Source: Streptomyces sp. Ag109_O5-1
GTDB lineage: Bacteria; Actinomycetota; Actinomycetes; Streptomycetales; Streptomycetaceae
DNA: 64,000 bases
Assembly (NCBI RefSeq): GCF_003814875.1
Contig: NZ_RKQF01000001.1
Span: 9,486,001-9,550,000, forward strand
Direction of reading: 5' to 3'
This document shows positions 54,043 to 62,126 of this stretch, one piece after another. The number at the start of each line of letters is the position of its first letter. The first letter of the stretch is position 1. Both the position numbers and the translations under genes were made by a program. The notes under the pieces were generated by a model, which saw only the letters and a program-made list of their open reading frames with translations, was not told the origin of the DNA and did no database searches.

Positions 54043-55216
54043 CCTCCGACCGGCCGCCCCGCTCCCCGGCGCGCAGCACGCCCGCGAACACCACCAGCCC
54101 CAGCGCCAGCGCCGTGACCAGGCAGAACGACACCACCAGGCTGGTCGCCTGGGCCACCCCGCCGATCAGGCTGGGCGCGATCAGGCCCGAGGTGTAGGTG
54201 ATCGTCGCCACGCCCGCGATCGCCTGACTCGGGTTCGGCCCGGCGTGCCCGGCCGCCGCGAAGCACAGCGGTACGACGACCGCGATGCCGAGGCCCATCA
54301 GCCCGAACCCGGTCATCGCCACCGCCGGGTTCCCGGCGAGGACGACCAGCAGACCGCCGAGGGCCGCCAGCACACCCCCGGCGCGCACGGTGCGGACCGC
54401 GCCGAAGCGGTTCATCACCGCGTCCCCGCTGATCCGGGCCACCGCCATGGCCAGCATGAACCCCGTGGTGGTGGCCGCCGCGAGCCCGGCCGAGCTGTCC
54501 ATCCGGTCCCGGAGGAACACCGCCGACCAGTCCAGGCTCGCCCCCTCCGCGAACACCGCGCAGAAGCCCACCGTGCCGATCAGCAGCGCCGACCGGGGCG
54601 GCAGCGTGAACCGCGGCGGCGGCTCCTCGTCCTCGCCGGGCTGGATGTCGAGGACCCGACCCGCGGCCAGCGCACCGAGCACGATGAGGACGGCCGCCGC
54701 CAGCGCGAAGTGCACCCGCGCGTCCGTGCCCAGATGCGCGGCGAGAGTGCCCGCCGCCGATCCGATCAGGGTGCCCGCGCTCCACATGCCGTGCAGCCCC
54801 GACATGATCGACCTGTCGAGCAGCCGCTCGATCTCCACGCCGAGCGCGTTCATCACCACGTCCGCCATGCCCGCGCTCGCGCCGTACACGAACATCGCCA
54901 GGCACAGCGTGTAGAGGTTCGTCGCCAGGGACGGCAGGATCAGCGACAGCGTCCACATCGCGATCAGACCGCGCAGGGCCGTTCGGCTGCCGAACCGGTG
55001 GCTGATCCGGCCCGCCAGCGGCATCGAGCACGAGGCGCCGAACGCCGTGAACGCGAGGGCGAAGCCCAGCTGTCCCGAGCCCAGGCCCGCATGGTCCTGG
55101 ATCCACGGCACCCGGGTCGCGAACGAGCCGGTGACGGCACCGTGCACGGTGAACACGGCCGCGACGGCGAACCGTGCGCGCCTCACCTCGTGCTGCTCGT
55201 GGGCCGCGTCATTCAT
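54002..55216 (-). CDS. MFS transporter (YbjJ/FucP-like)
   Basis: A 404-residue, 12-span major facilitator: RVPWIQDHAGLGSGQLGFAL at the first loop, SHRFGSRTALRG as the loop 2-3 motif and GASAGMADVVMNALGVEIER in helix 4, the layout of YbjJ and fucose-permease-like carriers. It stands divergent to the ROK regulator with an inverted repeat between them. This makes a sugar-related substrate under ROK control plausible. Its 3' end runs 41 bases into the thioesterase gene on the other strand. Confidence 0.88.
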   Translation of the reverse strand: MNDAAHEQHEVRRARFAVAAVFTVHGAVTGSFATRVPWIQDHAGLGSGQLGFALAFTAFGASCSMPLAGRISHRFGSRTALRGLIAMWTLSLILPSLATNLYTLCLAMFVYGASAGMADVVMNALGVEIERLLDRSIMSGLHGMWSAGTLIGSAAGTLAAHLGTDARVHFALAAAVLIVLGALAAGRVLDIQPGEDEEPPPRFTLPPRSALLIGTVGFCAVFAEGASLDWSAVFLRDRMDSSAGLAAATTTGFMLAMAVARISGDAVMNRFGAVRTVRAGGVLAALGGLLVVLAGNPAVAMTGFGLMGLGIAVVVPLCFAAAGHAGPNPSQAIAGVATITYTSGLIAPSLIGGVAQATSLVVSFCLVTALALGLVVFAGVLRAGERGGRSEVSPQAAAVPDPRP

Positions 55217-55274
55217 CGTTCTTCATCTTCCTGCTCCTCCCCGGGTGGCTGCCGCCCCGCTGCACCGCCGTAAA

Positions 55275-55297
55275 CTATCAGGGACCCTTCCTGATAG
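55275..55297. promoter_or_regulatory. Inverted repeat between MFS and ROK genes
   Basis: CTATCAGG (55275-55282) and CCTGATAG (55290-55297) form a perfect 8-bp inverted repeat around GACCCTT, 45 bases before the ROK start and 59 bases from the MFS start. Likely the ROK protein's operator acting on both promoters. Confidence 0.65.
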
Positions 55298-55341
55298 ATA
55301 GATGAACATGCGGCCGTCCTGGCCCGTGCCGATCTGGGAGG

Positions 55342-56625
55342 ATGCCCGCCATGCCCGCCTCACCGAGTACCGCCCGGGCCATCAACGACCGGCTCGCCCT
55401 CGACCTGCTCCAGCAGGAAGGTCCGCTGACGGCAGGGCAGTTGAAACAGCTGACCGGGCTCTCCCGGCCGACCGTCGCCGACCTGGTCGAACGGCTCGCC
55501 GCGTCCGGCCTGATCACGGTGGTCGGCGAGGCAGGCGAGCGGCGCCGGGGTCCGAACGCCCGGCTGTACGGCATCGTCGCCGACCGCGCGTATCTGGCCG
55601 CGCTCGACGTCCGCACCGAGAGTGTCTCGGTGCTGGTGTCCGACCTGGTGGGACGGGTGCTGGCGGAGGGCTCGGTGCCGGTCGGCCCGGAGGCCGGGAC
55701 GGCGTCGGCGGTCGAGCAGGCGGTGGAGCTGGTCGAGCGCGCGGTGAAGGAGGCGGGGGTCTCCGGCGAGGGGCGGCTGCACACCGTCGGCATCGGCGCG
55801 CCCGGGCTCGTCGACCCCGGCACCGGCGAACTCCGCGACTCGGCGGGCCTGCCCGGCTGGCACCGCCGACTGGTCGCAGCCCTCCAGGAACGCTTCCCGA
55901 AGGCCCGGGTCGGCGTCGAGAACGAGACCAATCTGGCCGCCCTCGCCGAGCAGCGGGAGGGGGTCGCGCAGGACCGTGACACCTTCGTCCTGCTCTGGCT
56001 GGGCGACAGCTGCGGCGCGGCCGTCGTCCTCGACGGCCGCCTGCGCCGGGGCGCCTCCGGAGGCACGGGCGAGATCGGCTTCCTCCCGGTACCGGGCACG
56101 ACCACGCTGCCCTCGGCGACGGACTGCTCGGGCGGCTACCACTCCCTGGTGGGGGCGGCGGCTGTCGCCGAACTGGCGGCGGAGTACGGGTTGATGGGGG
56201 AGGAGGCCGACGCGACGGCTGTCGCGCGGGTGGTCGGGGAGGCAGTGCGGCTGGCGCCCCATAGGGGCGCGGGGAACTGCGCGACCAGCCGCAACGCAAC
56301 CGCAGACGACCGACGAGCCGACTTGGCACCCCCCGCAGAACACGCCGCCCGCTTCCTCGACGTCCTCGCGGACCGCATCGCCCTCGGCGTCGCCGCGATC
56401 GTTGCGGTCCTGGACCCCGGCTGCGCAGCCCTCGGCGGCGAGATCGGCGCAGCCGGCGGCGCGGCGCTCGCCGCCCGGGTCGAGGAGCGGCTGCGCCGGA
56501 TGTCACCGCTGGCCACCGAGGTCCGGGCGAGCGCGCTCGGCGGCGCGGCCGTCCTGCGCGGCGCCCTCCTGACCGCACGGGAGCGTGCGCAGGACGAGCT
56601 GTTCGCACCCCCGGACCGGGGGTGA
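55342..56625 (+). CDS. ROK-family transcriptional regulator with an in-frame repeat insertion
   Basis: A 427-residue ROK repressor. The N-terminal winged HTH is at about 10-60 (LQQEGPLTAGQLKQLTGLSR), and the sugar-kinase-like domain shows GIGAPGLVDPGTGELRDSA, VENETNLAALAEQ and GGTGEIGFLPV. The zinc C-x-C motif of classical ROK regulators is missing. At about residues 305-331 the chain is interrupted by RGAGNCATSRN and a polar tail, translated from a copy of the window's palindromic repeat. Homology resumes with ARFLDVLADRIALGVAAIVA. The frame is kept throughout. ATG 55342 or the ATG 9 bases later may be the start. Confidence 0.88.
   Translation: MPAMPASPSTARAINDRLALDLLQQEGPLTAGQLKQLTGLSRPTVADLVERLAASGLITVVGEAGERRRGPNARLYGIVADRAYLAALDVRTESVSVLVSDLVGRVLAEGSVPVGPEAGTASAVEQAVELVERAVKEAGVSGEGRLHTVGIGAPGLVDPGTGELRDSAGLPGWHRRLVAALQERFPKARVGVENETNLAALAEQREGVAQDRDTFVLLWLGDSCGAAVVLDGRLRRGASGGTGEIGFLPVPGTTTLPSATDCSGGYHSLVGAAAVAELAAEYGLMGEEADATAVARVVGEAVRLAPHRGAGNCATSRNATADDRRADLAPPAEHAARFLDVLADRIALGVAAIVAVLDPGCAALGGEIGAAGGAALAARVEERLRRMSPLATEVRASALGGAAVLRGALLTARERAQDELFAPPDRG
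56254..56320 (+). repeat. Palindromic repeat inside the ROK gene (copy G)
   Basis: GCGCCCC (56254-56260), ATA, GGGGCGC (56264-56270) form a hairpin, followed by GGGGAACTGCGCGACCAGCC and GCAACGCAACCGCAGACGAC. The core is identical to intergenic copies B and E. It adds roughly 27 codons without shifting the frame. Confidence 0.85.
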
Positions 56626-56682
56626 ACGACCCGGCGACGGGCAAGGGCCGTCGTCACCGCCGCCGGGCTCGTCCGCACCCTA

Positions 56683-56698
56683 AAAGGACTAGACCAGT
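56683..56698 (+). promoter_or_regulatory. DasR-responsive-element-like site (orphan)
   Basis: AAAGGACTAGACCAGT matches the DasR consensus ACTGGTCTAGACCAGT at 13 of 16 positions, with the right 10 bases perfect. It lies 58 bases after the ROK stop, and an AT-rich stretch (CAATAGATATGGAATGAAG) follows. No gene with a start follows until ribE at 57148; 56700-56820 shows only stop-rich sequence. Confidence 0.55.
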
Positions 56699-56819
56699 AG
56701 GGTCAATAGATATGGAATGAAGTCAAGATCCCTGGTCCGGGGGTCAGTTGTGCACATGATGGGCCGTCAGGGAAGTCCAGTGGCCGCAGCTGTGAGACAC
56801 CCCACATGATTCCCTTGCA

Positions 56820-56854
56820 TACACCGCCACCGGGCGTGGCACACTGGCGGTGTA
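56820..56854. promoter_or_regulatory. 10-bp inverted repeat just upstream of the FMN riboswitch
   Basis: TACACCGCCA (56820-56829) and TGGCGGTGTA (56845-56854) pair perfectly around 15 bases. TTGCAT (56815-56820) could serve as a -35, with CACACT (56840-56845) as a -10, so the repeat overlaps the rib promoter and may be an operator. It ends 10 bases before the riboswitch. Confidence 0.5.
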
Positions 56855-56863
56855 CCAGAAGCA

Positions 56864-56990
56864 GCGCACTCCGGGGTCGGTGAAAGTCCGAACCGGCGGT
56901 TATAGTCCGCGACCCGTCCGCTTCCAGCGGCCGGTTGACCAGGTGAAATTCCTGGACCGACGGTTAAAGTCCGGATGGGAGGCAGTGCGC
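56864..56990 (+). promoter_or_regulatory. FMN riboswitch (RFN element)
   Basis: P1 is formed by GCGCACT (56864-56870) and AGTGCGC (56984-56990). Between them lie the conserved blocks GGGGTCGGTGAAAGTCCGAA, CCGGCGGTTATAGTCCGCGA, CCGACGGTTAAAGTCCGGAT and GGGAGGCAG. All diagnostic parts of the RFN element are present. It binds FMN and controls the riboflavin operon that starts 158 bases downstream. No clear terminator stem is seen, so control of translation or Rho-dependent termination is likely. Confidence 0.95.
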
Positions 56991-57147
56991 GGCGGGCGAG
57001 CATGTGCATGTGCGCGCCGCCGGATCTGGTCTCGTCCGTGACGGGCGGGACCTTGTCGGCGTCGCCCCAGCGCGCTCACCCGTTCATTCTGTCGTCCGTC
57101 GACAGGCCCCGGAGTCCGTGCCCCGTTGAGGCAGGAGGACCCGGGAA

Positions 57148-57753
57148 GTGTTCACCGGAATCGTCGAAGAGCTGGGTGAGATCACCGCCGTCGAGAACCT
57201 CGGCGACGCCTCCCGTTTCAGGCTCCGTGGCCCCGTAGTGACCGAGGGCGCACAGCACGGCGACTCCATCGCCGTGAACGGCGTCTGTCTGACCGTCGTG
57301 GAACACGAGGGCGACGAGTTCACCGCCGACGTCATGGCGGAGACCCTGCAGCGTTCCTCCCTCGGCGCCCTGGGTGTCGGCTCCCGCGTCAACCTGGAGC
57401 GCCCCACCGCCGTGGGCTCCCGACTCGGCGGCCACATCGTGCAGGGCCACGTCGACGGCACCGGTCAGGTGCTGGCGCGCACGCCCTCCGAGAACTGGGA
57501 GATCGTCAAGGTCTCGCTCCCGGCCGACCTCGCCCGCTACGTCGTCGAGAAGGGCTCCATCACCGTCGACGGCATCAGCCTCACGGTCGTGGAGGCGGGC
57601 CCGGACTACTTCACCGTCAGCCTCATCCCCACCACCCTCGACCTGACCACGCTCGGCCGCAAGCAGCCCGGCGACCCGGTCAACATCGAGGTCGACGTCG
57701 TCGCCAAGTACGTGGAGCGGCTGCTCGCGAGCGCGCAGGGAGCGGGCAAGTGA
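57148..57753 (+). CDS. ribE: Riboflavin synthase alpha chain
   Basis: It dismutates two 6,7-dimethyl-8-ribityllumazine molecules to riboflavin. The 201-residue chain has two lumazine-binding barrels: MFTGIVEELGEITAVEN with VNGVCLTVV, and GGHIVQGHVDGTGQV with VDGISLTVVEAG. The GTG start has GGAGGA 10-15 bases in front. First gene of the FMN-riboswitch operon; ribM overlaps its stop by 4 bases. In some systems the gene is called ribC. Confidence 0.96.
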   Translation: MFTGIVEELGEITAVENLGDASRFRLRGPVVTEGAQHGDSIAVNGVCLTVVEHEGDEFTADVMAETLQRSSLGALGVGSRVNLERPTAVGSRLGGHIVQGHVDGTGQVLARTPSENWEIVKVSLPADLARYVVEKGSITVDGISLTVVEAGPDYFTVSLIPTTLDLTTLGRKQPGDPVNIEVDVVAKYVERLLASAQGAGK

Positions 57754-58400
57754 GCTGGCTGAACTCCGAGGCCTTCGTCCTGTTCGGCCAGCACATCCTC
57801 TGGTCGGACATGATCGGCAACATCCTCGGCCTGATCGCCCTCGCGCTCGGCTGGCGCCGCAACCTGTGGAGCTGGCCGGTGCAGTTCGCCTCCGGCCTGA
57901 TCCTCTTCGGCGCCTTCTTCGGCCACCTCACCGGCAGCGCCGGCAAGCAGGCCGTCGTCATGACCGTCGCCCTGTACGGCTGGTGGCAGTGGAACCGCAA
58001 CAGGGGCCGGGCCGAAGACGGCGGTGACGGCCACATCACCCCCCGCTTCGCCACGTGGCGCGAGCGCGGCGCGATGGTCGCCGCCGCGGCCGTCGGCACG
58101 GTCGCCGTCGCCCTGCTCTTCAAGGCCTACCCGTCCCTGTCCTGGGACCCCTGGCCCGACGCCTACATCTTCGTCGGCACCGTCGTCGCCATGTACGCCC
58201 AGGCCCGCGGCATGGTCGAGTTCTGGATCGCCTGGCTCCTGGTCGACGTGGTCGGCGTCCCGCTGAACTTCGCCAACGGCTACGCCTTCTCCGGCTTCGT
58301 CTACGTCATCTACGGCGCGCTCGTCCTGTGGGGCATGCGCGACTGGTGGCTGCGCTCCCGCCAGGGCACGCGGCCCGCTCTGGAAGGAGCACCCGCATGA
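57750..58400 (+). CDS. ribM: PnuC-family riboflavin transporter RibM
   Basis: A 216-residue membrane protein with about seven spans and the PnuC-fold blocks LGWRRNLWSWPVQFASGLIL and YGWWQWNR. PnuC proteins import nicotinamide riboside. In actinobacteria the copy placed inside the rib operon is the energy-independent riboflavin carrier RibM, shown in Corynebacterium and in Streptomyces davawensis. FMN-riboswitch control and position between ribE and ribBA support that role here. Start and stop overlap both neighbours. Confidence 0.88.
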   Translation: MSWLNSEAFVLFGQHILWSDMIGNILGLIALALGWRRNLWSWPVQFASGLILFGAFFGHLTGSAGKQAVVMTVALYGWWQWNRNRGRAEDGGDGHITPRFATWRERGAMVAAAAVGTVAVALLFKAYPSLSWDPWPDAYIFVGTVVAMYAQARGMVEFWIAWLLVDVVGVPLNFANGYAFSGFVYVIYGALVLWGMRDWWLRSRQGTRPALEGAPA

Positions 58401-59689
58401 CCGCGGCACCGATTCTCTACAGCACCGACGGCATGGACGACCTCACGCTCGACCCCGTCGAGCAGGCCATCGCCGACATCGCGGCCGGCCGCCCGATCGT
58501 GGTCGTCGACGACGAGGACCGCGAGAACGAGGGCGACCTCGTCATCGCCGCGGAGAAGGCCACCCCCGAGATCATCGCCTTCATGATGAGCGAGTGCCGC
58601 GGCTTGATCTGCGCCCCCATGGAGGGCGCGGAACTCGACCGGCTCCGGCTGCCGCAGATGGTCGACGACAACACCGAGTCGATGAAGACCGCGTTCACCG
58701 TCTCAGTGGACGCCTCCGCCGCGCACGGCGTCACCACCGGCATCTCGGCCGCCGACCGCGCGACCACCCTCCAACTGCTGGCGAGCGGTACCGCCGAGCC
58801 GTCGGACTTCGTCCGCCCCGGCCATGTCTTCCCGCTGCGCGCCCGGCCCGGCGGCGTCCTGACCCGCAACGGCCACACCGAGGCGGCCGTCGACCTCGCC
58901 CGCCTCGCGGGCCTGCGTCCGGCCGGCACGATCGTCGAGATCGCCGGCGAGGACGGCCGGATGCTCCGCCTGCCCGAGCTGATCCCGTTCGCCCGCAAGC
59001 ACGGCCTGACGATCATCTCCATCGCGGACCTGATCACCTACCGGCGGGCCGCGGCCGAGCCCACCGTCCGCCGCGAGGCCGAGGTCAACCTGCCCACCAA
59101 GCACGGCACCTTCACCGCGTACGGCTACCGCTCCACCACCGACGGCGTCGAGCACGTCGCCCTCGTCCACGGCGAGATCGGCGACGGCGAGGACGTCGTG
59201 GTCCGCATCCACTCCGAGTGCCTCACCGGGGACGTCTTCGGCTCGGCCCGCTGCGACTGCGGCCCTCAGCTCGACGCCGCCCTGGACCGCATCCAGGAGG
59301 AGGGCCGGGGCATCGTCGTCTACCTCCGCGGACACGAGGGGCGCGGCATCGGACTGCTGTCCAAGCTGCGCGCCTACGAACTCCAGGAGCGCGGCCGCGA
59401 CACCCTCGACGCCAACCTCGAACTCGGCCTCCCCGCCGACGCGCGCGACTACGGCGCCGGCGCCCAGATCCTGGCCGACCTCGGCGTGCACAGCGTGCGC
59501 CTGATGACCAACAACCCCGACAAGACGGACGCGCTGCTCAGCCACGGCCTCAAGGTCAGCGGCCGGGAGCCGATGCCCGTACAGGCGGGCGAGCACAACC
59601 TCCGCTACCTGCGCACCAAGCGGGACCGGATGGGCCACGACCTGCCCTGGCTGGACACACCGACACTGTCCACCTGCGGCAACCAGTAA
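58397..59689 (+). CDS. ribBA: Bifunctional DHBP synthase / GTP cyclohydrolase II
   Basis: It makes both riboflavin precursors: 3,4-dihydroxybutanone 4-phosphate and the pyrimidine from GTP. The 430-residue chain has an N-terminal RibB domain (VVVDDEDRENEGDLVIAA at 35-52; VTTGISAADRA) and a C-terminal RibA domain with the zinc cysteines in HSECLTGDVFGSARCDCG and GHEGRGIGL. ATG 58397 overlaps the ribM stop. Confidence 0.97.
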   Translation: MTAAPILYSTDGMDDLTLDPVEQAIADIAAGRPIVVVDDEDRENEGDLVIAAEKATPEIIAFMMSECRGLICAPMEGAELDRLRLPQMVDDNTESMKTAFTVSVDASAAHGVTTGISAADRATTLQLLASGTAEPSDFVRPGHVFPLRARPGGVLTRNGHTEAAVDLARLAGLRPAGTIVEIAGEDGRMLRLPELIPFARKHGLTIISIADLITYRRAAAEPTVRREAEVNLPTKHGTFTAYGYRSTTDGVEHVALVHGEIGDGEDVVVRIHSECLTGDVFGSARCDCGPQLDAALDRIQEEGRGIVVYLRGHEGRGIGLLSKLRAYELQERGRDTLDANLELGLPADARDYGAGAQILADLGVHSVRLMTNNPDKTDALLSHGLKVSGREPMPVQAGEHNLRYLRTKRDRMGHDLPWLDTPTLSTCGNQ

Positions 59690-59711
59690 AGAAACAGCAC
59701 TGAGGAGAGAC

Positions 59712-60197
59712 GTGAGCGGCAAGGGTGCACCGGAGTTGTCCGTACGCAATGTCAGCGACCTGCGGGTCGCCGTCATCGCGGCCCAGTGGCACGAGAAGGT
59801 GATGGACGGACTGGTGGACGGCGCCCTGCGCGCCCTGCGCGACCTCGGCATCGACGAGCCGACCCTGCTCCGGGTCCCCGGCACCTGGGAGCTCTCGGTC
59901 GCCGCCAAGGTCCTCGCCGGACGCGGTTACGACGCGGTGGTCGCCCTCGGTGTCGTCATCCGCGGCGGTACCCCGCACTTCGAGTACGTGTGCCAGGGCG
60001 TCACCCAGGGCCTCACCCAGGTCTCCGTCGAGACCGGCGTCCCCGTCGGCTTCGGCGTGCTCACCTGCGACAACGAGGAGCAGGCCCTGGACCGGGCGGG
60101 CCTTGAGGGCTCCAACGAGGACAAGGGCCACGAGGCGGTGACGGCGGCGGTGTCGATGGCGGCCACCCTCCGCTCAGTATCTGAACCCTGGCACTGA
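59712..60197 (+). CDS. ribH: 6,7-dimethyl-8-ribityllumazine synthase
   Basis: It condenses the RibB and RibA/D/G products to lumazine, the substrate of RibE. At 161 residues it shows the family blocks VAVIAAQWHEKVMDGLVDGA, VPGTWELSVAAKVLA, VVALGVVIRGGTPHFEYVCQ and FGVLTCDNEEQAL. It lies 22 bases after ribBA and closes the riboflavin part of the operon; the RibG/RibD deaminase-reductase is not in the window. Confidence 0.96.
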   Translation: MSGKGAPELSVRNVSDLRVAVIAAQWHEKVMDGLVDGALRALRDLGIDEPTLLRVPGTWELSVAAKVLAGRGYDAVVALGVVIRGGTPHFEYVCQGVTQGLTQVSVETGVPVGFGVLTCDNEEQALDRAGLEGSNEDKGHEAVTAAVSMAATLRSVSEPWH

Positions 60198-60231
60198 GCG
60201 ACGCGGCAATTGGCGTAGTCTGGCGCTCACC

Positions 60232-60504
60232 ATGTCCAACAAGACTTTCGAGGAGCTCTTCACCGAGCTCCAGCACAAGGCCGCCCACGGCGACCCCGCG
60301 ACTTCCCGCACCGCAGAACTGGTCGGCAAGGGCGTCCATGCCATCGGCAAGAAGGTCGTCGAAGAGGCCGCCGAGGTCTGGATGGCCGCCGAGTACGAGG
60401 GCAAGGAAGCGGCCGCCGAGGAGATCTCGCAGCTGCTCTACCACGTCCAGGTGATGATGGTCGCCCGCGGCATCTCGCTGGACGACGTCTACGCCCACCT
60501 GTAA
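60232..60504 (+). CDS. hisE: Phosphoribosyl-ATP pyrophosphatase
   Basis: Second step of histidine synthesis. A 90-residue MazG-like all-alpha protein with the catalytic acidic cluster GKKVVEEAAEVWMAAEYEGK and EISQLLYHVQVMMVARGI. It lies 34 bases after ribH and 47 bases before hisG, so it may share the rib transcript, a link conserved in streptomycetes. Confidence 0.96.
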   Translation: MSNKTFEELFTELQHKAAHGDPATSRTAELVGKGVHAIGKKVVEEAAEVWMAAEYEGKEAAAEEISQLLYHVQVMMVARGISLDDVYAHL

Positions 60505-60551
60505 AACCCCGTTTCAGACATCCCTCTTTCAAAGCGAAGGAAGCCGACCTC

Positions 60552-61400
60552 ATGCTGCGCATCGCCGTCCCCAACAAGGGTTCCCTCTCAGGCCCTGCGG
60601 CGGACATGCTGCATGAGGCCGGCTACCGGCAGCGGCGGGAGTCCAAGGAACTCCGCATCGTCGACCCGGTCAACGACGTCGAGTTCTTCTACCTCCGCCC
60701 CCGCGACATCGCGATCTACGTCTCCTCCGGCCGCCTCGACATCGGCATCACCGGCCGTGACCTGCTCGTGGACTCCGGCGCCAACGCCGAGGAGATCCTG
60801 CCGCTCGGCTTCGCCCGCTCCACCTTCCGCTTCGCCTCCAAGCCCGGCGCGGCGGACGGCCTGGCGGACCTCAAGGGCAGGACGGTCGCCACCTCCTACG
60901 AGGGGATCGTCGCCAAGCACCTCGCCGACAGCGGGGTGGACGCCTCCGTCGTCCACCTGGACGGCGCCGTGGAGACCGCCATCGAGCTGGGCGTCGCCGA
61001 GGTCATCGCCGACGTCGTCGAGACCGGCACCAGCCTGCGCAACGCGGGCCTGGAGGTCTTCGGCGAGCCGATCATGAAGTCCGAGGCCATCGTGATCCGC
61101 CGCACCGGCGCGGACATCGAGGAGCCCAAGGTCCAGCAGTTCCTGCGCCGCCTCCAGGGCGTCCTGGTCGCCCGGACCTACGTGATGATGGACTACGACT
61201 GCCGCGTCGAGCAGCTGGAGAAGGCCGTCGCCCTCACCCCGGGCCTGGAGTCGCCGACCGTCTCCCCGCTGCACAACGAGGGCTGGGTCGCCGTCCGCGC
61301 CATGGTCCCCACCAAGGACGCCCAGGGCATCATGGACGACCTGTACGACCTCGGCGCCCGCGCCATCCTGACCACGGCCATCCACGCCTGCCGCCTCTGA
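60552..61400 (+). CDS. hisG: ATP phosphoribosyltransferase (long form)
   Basis: First, histidine-inhibited step of histidine synthesis. The 282-residue chain begins MLRIAVPNKGSLSGPAADML. It has the PRPP-binding block EVIADVVETGTSLRNAGLEV and a C-terminal ACT-like regulatory domain (about 210-282), so it is the long form that works without HisZ. The PH-domain gene follows 14 bases later. Confidence 0.96.
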   Translation: MLRIAVPNKGSLSGPAADMLHEAGYRQRRESKELRIVDPVNDVEFFYLRPRDIAIYVSSGRLDIGITGRDLLVDSGANAEEILPLGFARSTFRFASKPGAADGLADLKGRTVATSYEGIVAKHLADSGVDASVVHLDGAVETAIELGVAEVIADVVETGTSLRNAGLEVFGEPIMKSEAIVIRRTGADIEEPKVQQFLRRLQGVLVARTYVMMDYDCRVEQLEKAVALTPGLESPTVSPLHNEGWVAVRAMVPTKDAQGIMDDLYDLGARAILTTAIHACRL

Positions 61401-61414
61401 GGGGCCCGCGAGAG

Positions 61415-61870
61415 ATGTCCGAGCTTCCCGTGTTGCCCGTCACCTTCCGGCCGGGCCACACCCGCGTGATACTGCTCACCGCGGGTCTCGCGATATTCGT
61501 CACCATCTCCGGGGTCGCGCTGCTCCTCGAACAGCTCGGCCCGGGGGAGAAGCTCAGCTTCATCGTCACCGGCGGGCTGATCTTCTGGGCACTGGCCCAG
61601 CTGGCCCGGGTCAAGGTGGTCGCCGACGAGTCCGGGGTCACGGTCGTGAACATCGCCGGCAAGCGGCGGCTGGAGTGGGCGGAGATCCTGCGGGTGAACC
61701 TCCGCCCGGGTGACCCGTGGGTGTTCCTCGACCTCAGCGACGGCACCAGTCTGCCCGCCCTCGGCATCCAGCCGGGCATCGCCAAGCAGCACGCGATCGC
61801 CGACGCCAAGGCCCTGCGCGCCCTCGCCGAGGCCCACGCGGTCCGCGACCCCGAGCAGCATCAGGGCTGA
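61415..61870 (+). CDS. PH-domain membrane protein
   Basis: A 151-residue protein with two membrane spans near the N-terminus (VILLTAGLAIFVTISGVALL and FIVTGGLIFWALAQLA). A short bacterial PH-like domain follows (GVTVVNIAGKRRLEWAEILR, then DPWVFLDLSDGTSLPALGIQ). Proteins of this type are frequent in actinobacteria and have no defined function. Its place after hisG is conserved in streptomycetes, as I recall. Confidence 0.85.
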   Translation: MSELPVLPVTFRPGHTRVILLTAGLAIFVTISGVALLLEQLGPGEKLSFIVTGGLIFWALAQLARVKVVADESGVTVVNIAGKRRLEWAEILRVNLRPGDPWVFLDLSDGTSLPALGIQPGIAKQHAIADAKALRALAEAHAVRDPEQHQG

Positions 61871-61970
61871 AATCACGCAACTTCGGGGCCGCCTCGGGGC
61901 CGTCGACCCTGCCGCAATGGCCCATGTCTTGATTAATCTGTTGGCGGAGGCTTTTCACGTCCCGCCTTCG

Positions 61971-61998
61971 CCCCTGTCGCGCGCCCCGCGCACAGGGG
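61971..61998 (+). terminator. Hairpin after the hisG-PH gene pair
   Basis: CCCCTGTCGCG (61971-61981) pairs with CGCG-C-ACAGGGG (61987-61998) with one bulged base. It lies 100 bases after the PH gene stop in the 256-base gap and is the likely end of the his transcript, followed by TTCC. Confidence 0.6.
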
Positions 61999-62080
61999 TT
62001 CCTGCTACCCGAGGAGTGACCCTCTCCGGCGATGGACGGATCGTCCTGTAGTACCTGCGCCGCCCCCTCCCGACATACCG

Positions 62081-62102
62081 CGGACTGCCTTTTCGCAGTC
62101 CG
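62081..62102 (+). promoter_or_regulatory. Small leader hairpin before the CNNM/CBS gene
   Basis: CGGACTGC (62081-62088) pairs with GCAGTCCG (62095-62102) around the U-rich loop CTTTTC, 24 bases before the ATG. SD GGAGGCGG is at 62111-62118. Could be a stability element or protein-binding stem. Confidence 0.4.
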
Positions 62103-62126
62103 TGAAGGTTCGGAGGCGGCGGCATC

